This document shows positions 61,150-64,000 of a stretch of DNA of 64,000 bases, piece by piece. The DNA is taken from positions 62,001 through 126,000 of the forward strand of contig CBDCRK010000002.1 of the NCBI GenBank assembly GCA_965220955.1. The letters run 5' to 3'. The notes below the pieces were generated by a model. The model worked only from the letters and a program-made list of their open reading frames with translations. It was not told the DNA's origin and made no database searches. The stretch comes from CBDCRK01 sp965220955 (GTDB taxonomy: Bacteria > Desulfobacterota > Binatia > Bin18 > CBDCRK01). Numbering within the stretch: position 1 is the stretch's first letter; every line of letters starts with the position of its first letter. The translations under genes and the position numbers were made by a program.

Positions 61150-61621
61150 ATGATTAGTATGATTGATACCACGGTCACAGCCGCGGAGTCCTCTTTATTG
61201 CTCTTTGAGTCCGATATTGTCCTACCTACGCCAGTTCTTTGAGCGGATAAAAACCCAACCTTCCGCTCAACCTGAAAAGCGCCTTATGCTGGCAGTCATG
61301 GAAGAGGCCCTTACCACTTTTCACAAATGCCTCATAGGGGAAACTCCTCGACAACACCGACTCCTTAAAGAGGTCGAAGAATGGTTCACCTCTGCCGATA
61401 CAGTCTGGCCCTTTGCCTTTCAGAACATCTGCGCGGCCCTTGATCTTAATGCCGACTATGTTCGCCTGGGCCTGAGTAAATGGAAGGCCCAGCAGCTGGC
61501 GCAGCAACGGGCACCTACCTCGATCACCCGCTCTCCTTTCCGCCGGATCAATGGTCGACATCAACCCCTCTCCACCTGTGGACGTTCCCACTCCCAACAG
61601 CCAAGACGGAAGGTGGTTTAA
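61150..61621 (+). pseudogene. Small conserved protein with one frameshift
   Basis: ATG 61150 with TTAGGAGA upstream starts MISMIDTTVTAAESSLLLFE but the frame stops after VLPTPVL because of one extra C near 61231-61233. Removing it gives a continuous protein of about 157 residues: VLPTQFFERIKTQPSAQPEK, then RLMLAVMEEALTTFHKCLIG, and AFQNICAALDLNADYVRLGL. This reading matches a small conserved family of uncertain function found across Deltaproteobacteria-like genomes, recognised by the EKRLMLAVLEDA-type helix and a DNA-binding-like end. The single-base error suggests a sequencing mistake more than a dead gene. It is divergent from the ECF sigma gene. Confidence 0.65.
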
Positions 61622-61637
61622 GGCTTCCCCTCCCCCC

Positions 61638-62375
61638 TTAAGAAACCTCTTCACGGAATGGCGCTGTCAATTCCAATATCTGCGCGTACCGCTCTGGGTT
61701 AATACGGCCGCGCATCAGCTCGATACGCAAAAAGAGAAAATAGGTCTGAATTACGTCATGGCGGCAGTAGCGGTGAATCTCGGTCAGACGCCCTTCCTCC
61801 CACAGTCCTTGCACCATAGAGCCATCAAACTCTTTTTTGCCCGGCAGCCCAATTAGCCGAGCAAGGAAATTAAACCCGCCGCGGACACGGTACATGCCGT
61901 TATTGGTCAGAAACTCGTAAAGGTCATAGTGCCCCTCTTCAGAGTAGCGGTAGCGGTGGCCATACTTCTCGTTAAAATAACGCGGAGCCTGGCAACCATA
62001 TCTAAGCGCTTGCAGCTCTAGCACCGGCAGATCAAAGTTGCGGCCATTAAAAGAAACCAGAGCACCATGAAACCGTTCGACCCTCTGCCAGAAGGCGCGG
62101 GCAATTTCTTCTTCACTGTAGTTCTCTTCGCCTAAGGTCTCCACTTCTGTGAGCACCCGTTCCTCGTTCACGCGCCCTACAGCAATGGAGATAGGAATAT
62201 GAAAAGAGATAGGAAAGAAGTCCGTCTGGTTTTCAGCAAGACGTTGCTTCCGTACCTGTTCATAGGCTTCCTCTTCCGAGACCTCAGGACGGCCCCCCGC
62301 CTCCCGTGGGAAATAGACCCCTTTCACTAGACCCTTGTCGATCCGGGTCTCCACGTCGAAAATAGCAAACTGCAC
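61638..62375 (-). CDS. Predicted 3'-5' exonuclease (PolB-exonuclease-like, RNase H fold)
   Basis: 245 residues with the DEDD exonuclease pattern. Motif I is IFDVETRID near residue 4 (D-x-E). Motif II is FHGALVSFNGRNFDLPVLEL near 105 (N-G-x-x-FD). Motif III is HRYCRHDVIQTYFLFLRIEL near 208, with YCxxDV and the final Asp. The FNGRNFDLP and YCRHDV signatures match the predicted exonucleases related to the exonuclease domain of family B polymerases. There is no polymerase domain, so it may trim DNA or RNA on its own. It converges with the frameshifted gene at 61150. Confidence 0.88.
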   Translation of the reverse strand: MQFAIFDVETRIDKGLVKGVYFPREAGGRPEVSEEEAYEQVRKQRLAENQTDFFPISFHIPISIAVGRVNEERVLTEVETLGEENYSEEEIARAFWQRVERFHGALVSFNGRNFDLPVLELQALRYGCQAPRYFNEKYGHRYRYSEEGHYDLYEFLTNNGMYRVRGGFNFLARLIGLPGKKEFDGSMVQGLWEEGRLTEIHRYCRHDVIQTYFLFLRIELMRGRINPERYAQILELTAPFREEVS

Positions 62376-62404
62376 GGTGCCTCCTTTCTCTTTACCCGTC
62401 AGTC

Positions 62405-62935
62405 ATGGTAAACATTCACCCTATGCTAGCAAAGAAAAAGACCAAGCGAGAGCTGCGGGTAGATCACAACGAGCCCGGCTCGACTAAGGAGCGGATTCTC
62501 CGGATTGCCAAGGAATTATTTGCCCATAAGGGATTTGAGGGCGCCCGTACGCGAGACATTGCCGAGCAGGCAGGAATCAACATTTCCACCCTGCACTTCC
62601 ACTGGAAATCCAAAGAGGAGCTATATGCCGCGGTTTACCAACACCTGCTCGTTCAGAGGACCCAACAAGCGGAAGAAATTTTTACTTTATTAGAGAAAAC
62701 GTCTACTCCAACCGACCAGTGGGAAGAGACGGTGCAAGTTGTAGTAGACAAAATGTTTACTTTTTTTCGCCCTGCCTCTCCCCCTCCCTTAAAGCCACCT
62801 GGTCATAGCCCAGCTTTCATATCCGGCCAATCAAGGAATCAGACGTTTTCTGGACAAAGTCCACAAGCTCAGTCTCTGCCTTTGCCCGCCGAAAGGGAAT
62901 CAGACGATGGACGCCTAGGTCAGCGTAGCGCTTGA
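62405..62935 (+). pseudogene. TetR-family regulator, C-terminal domain lost
   Basis: The first ~120 residues are a normal TetR N-terminus. The DNA-binding helix-turn-helix is STKERILRIAKELFAHKGFE, ARTRDIAEQAGINISTLHFH, then WKSKEELYAAVYQHLLVQRT. After VVVDKMFTFFR near codon 123 (about 62770) the chain turns into low-complexity sequence (PASPPPLKPPGHSPAFISGQ) which overlaps the convergent LLM gene by 119 bases. The ligand-binding second half is missing. Most likely a deletion joined the middle of tetR to the end of the neighbour. The protein could still bind DNA, but not sense a ligand in the usual way. No ribosome binding site is obvious; ATG 62426 is an alternative start. Confidence 0.6.
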
Positions 62936-63665
62936 CTGTGTCCAGATCCAACCGCGCGCTCGGAGTAATACTAATCTCCAACTCTCCAAGCTCACCCGGT
63001 CGTTCGTGTTCCTCTTGCGCTTTCTTAAGACCAGCAAGACACTTTTCTGTTGCCTCCAGGTCCAGAGCAAAGCCATACCATCCATTGCCATGAGATACAG
63101 CGCGGCCAAACGCAGGTTTGGTATGACCTCCAATAATAATGGGCGGATGGGGTTTTTGTATGGGCTGGGGTAAAGCCCGGATATCACCAAAAGAAACAAA
63201 CCGGCCCTCATAGGCGGGCTTAGGCTGAGTCCAAACAGCTAGCATGGCCTGTAGGTACTCAATCGACCGCGGCCCCTTATGTTCAAAGGGAATTCCCAGG
63301 GCATCAAACTCAGGCTTGAGATAGCCAATGCCCAGGCCAAAGAGCAAGCGTCCGCTTGAGACTACGTCAAGACTGGCCAGTTCCTTGGCCAGTACCAGAG
63401 GGTTGCGCTGCGGCAGAATAATGATGCCCGTACCCAGCTTAATGGTTTTGGTTCGGGCCGCAACAAAGGCCAAGGCCACAGTAGGGTCAAGTAACAGAGA
63501 GTCAGGGGGCAATGGCGAGGGTGGTACCTGGGGATCGGGCAGCACTACATGCTCACCCGTCCATACCGACTCAAAGCCCGCAGCTTCTGCGGTCTGGGCA
63601 ACCTGGGCAGCAGTTTCCGGATTGCTACAGGGACCCATATTGATAGCGAAAAGTCCAAATTTCAT
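62817..63665 (-). CDS. LLM-class flavin-dependent oxidoreductase (probably F420)
   Basis: Luciferase-like TIM-barrel oxidoreductase of 282 residues, close to the F420-dependent TIGR03619-type group. Starts MKFGLFAINMGPCSNPETAA; then the signature ESVWTGEHVVLPDPQVPPSP near residue 35, GTGIIILPQRNPLVLAKELA near 78, FGLGIGYLKPEFDALGIPFE near 110, and PPIIIGGHTKPAFGRAVSHG near 175. Relatives use F420 or FMN; the cofactor cannot be decided from sequence. AGGAGGA precedes the ATG at 63665. The gene is intact; its 3' end overlaps the truncated tetR. Confidence 0.88.
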   Translation of the reverse strand: MKFGLFAINMGPCSNPETAAQVAQTAEAAGFESVWTGEHVVLPDPQVPPSPLPPDSLLLDPTVALAFVAARTKTIKLGTGIIILPQRNPLVLAKELASLDVVSSGRLLFGLGIGYLKPEFDALGIPFEHKGPRSIEYLQAMLAVWTQPKPAYEGRFVSFGDIRALPQPIQKPHPPIIIGGHTKPAFGRAVSHGNGWYGFALDLEATEKCLAGLKKAQEEHERPGELGELEISITPSARLDLDTVKRYADLGVHRLIPFRRAKAETELVDFVQKTSDSLIGRI

Positions 63666-64000
63666 AGTGTTCCTCCTGACCTAACACTCTTGCCAATGAT
63701 TATTGGTGAAGAAGCGTACCGGGTTCTACACCATCATGCAACAGTCGGTTAAGAGCAGAAAACAACGAGCAATATCATAGAGGGAATAATCTTAGCACTG
63801 ACCCGATGAATGATCTCGGCTGATACTTGAATTCCGCTTGGTGAGGGTCTACCTCTTGCACATCGCCGTTCTTCCCTCGTAAAATTATGGAAAAATAAGG
63901 ACTTTGTCTGCTCCGAGAGAGATGGCGAAGAATCCGTCTTTAAATCTCCGCGCTCAAGACCTCAATTAACTTCCTACGTAGAGGGTGACGTTTGAGAGGC
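63666..64000. other. Window end, no gene recognised
   Basis: 335 bases without a supportable gene. A minus-strand frame near 63790-63880 reads DPHQAEFKYQPRSFIGSVLR and may be the end of a gene entering from beyond the window or the remnant of one. Too short to identify. Promoter elements for the LLM gene should lie in its first 100 bases. Confidence 0.3.

Noticed and set aside
1..64000. CRISPR arrays, tRNA or rRNA genes
   Set aside because: No regular direct repeats with spacers and no TPsiC-like GGTTCRANNCC or rRNA signatures were found on reading both strands.

Overview
The window is a gene-dense, mixed-GC stretch of an uncultured Gram-negative bacterium. Outer-membrane type genes (a DUF1329 protein, a type IV pilus locus, lipoproteins) give the cell type. 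The gene orders recO-glyS-ppdK and aroE-pilB-pilC-pilS/R-pilA, together with nadK-recN, are arrangements I associate with Deltaproteobacteria-like lineages (Desulfobacterota, Binatota or Tectomicrobia grade). CoA-based acyl chemistry, an F420/FMN-type (LLM) oxidoreductase, CaiB and EthD proteins fit the latter two groups. The lineage is inference from gene content. I saw no tRNA, rRNA, CRISPR array, prophage or insertion sequence.

Layout. 1-7.2 kb: rarA (cut by the window edge), nadK, a frameshifted recN, an acyl-CoA dehydrogenase and the two-gene 2-oxoacid:ferredoxin oxidoreductase korA-korB. 7.2-13.3 kb is an accessory and partly decayed stretch. It holds remnants of a pyruvate dehydrogenase beta gene and an HTTM membrane protein, a Gfo/Idh/MocA oxidoreductase, a haem-oxygenase-like di-metal oxidase, a small reading frame with two in-frame TGA codons, an epimerase, a TPR lipoprotein and repeats. 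13.3-27.7 kb is a long minus-strand run. Its start at 27.7 kb is the heat-shock set grpE-dnaK-dnaJ, and it continues through thiL, larB, a UbiB-family kinase, mtnA, a homoserine kinase, accC with a biotin carrier, an unrecognised protein, a FIST protein and glyoxalase II. 27.8-33.7 kb is a plus-strand housekeeping run: recO, glyS, ppdK, aroE.

33.9-38.4 kb is a type IV pilus locus: a pilB reduced by an internal deletion, an intact pilC, a membrane-anchored PAS/sigma-54 activator that looks like PilS joined to PilR, a sigma-54 promoter and pilA. The predicted pilin carries aromatic residues at the six positions used by the Geobacter pilin. 38.4-48.1 kb is a block of large multi-membrane proteins. 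Two YfhO-family paralogues are intact, but a GT-C-like protein, two spermidine-synthase-like membrane proteins and smaller pieces are broken. 48.3-64 kb holds a DUF1329 protein, a methyltransferase, a PNPOx-like protein, a tandem EthD protein, a CaiB-type CoA transferase, a TPR protein, cobalamin-dependent metH, a zinc alcohol dehydrogenase, an ECF sigma/anti-sigma/DUF3106 cassette, an exonuclease, a TetR regulator with a lost C-terminus and an LLM oxidoreductase.

The main oddity is how many genes are damaged in a genome that otherwise looks healthy. Some carry single-base indels, several of them in homopolymer runs (recN, the GT-C-like gene, the small gene at 61.2 kb). Others carry in-frame internal deletions (pdhB, pilB, possibly pilS-pilR). 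This is either real erosion or errors in the consensus sequence, and that should be settled before biology is read into it. The best biological leads are the aromatic-rich pilin with its fused sigma-54 regulator, and the small two-TGA reading frame followed by a SECIS-like hairpin.
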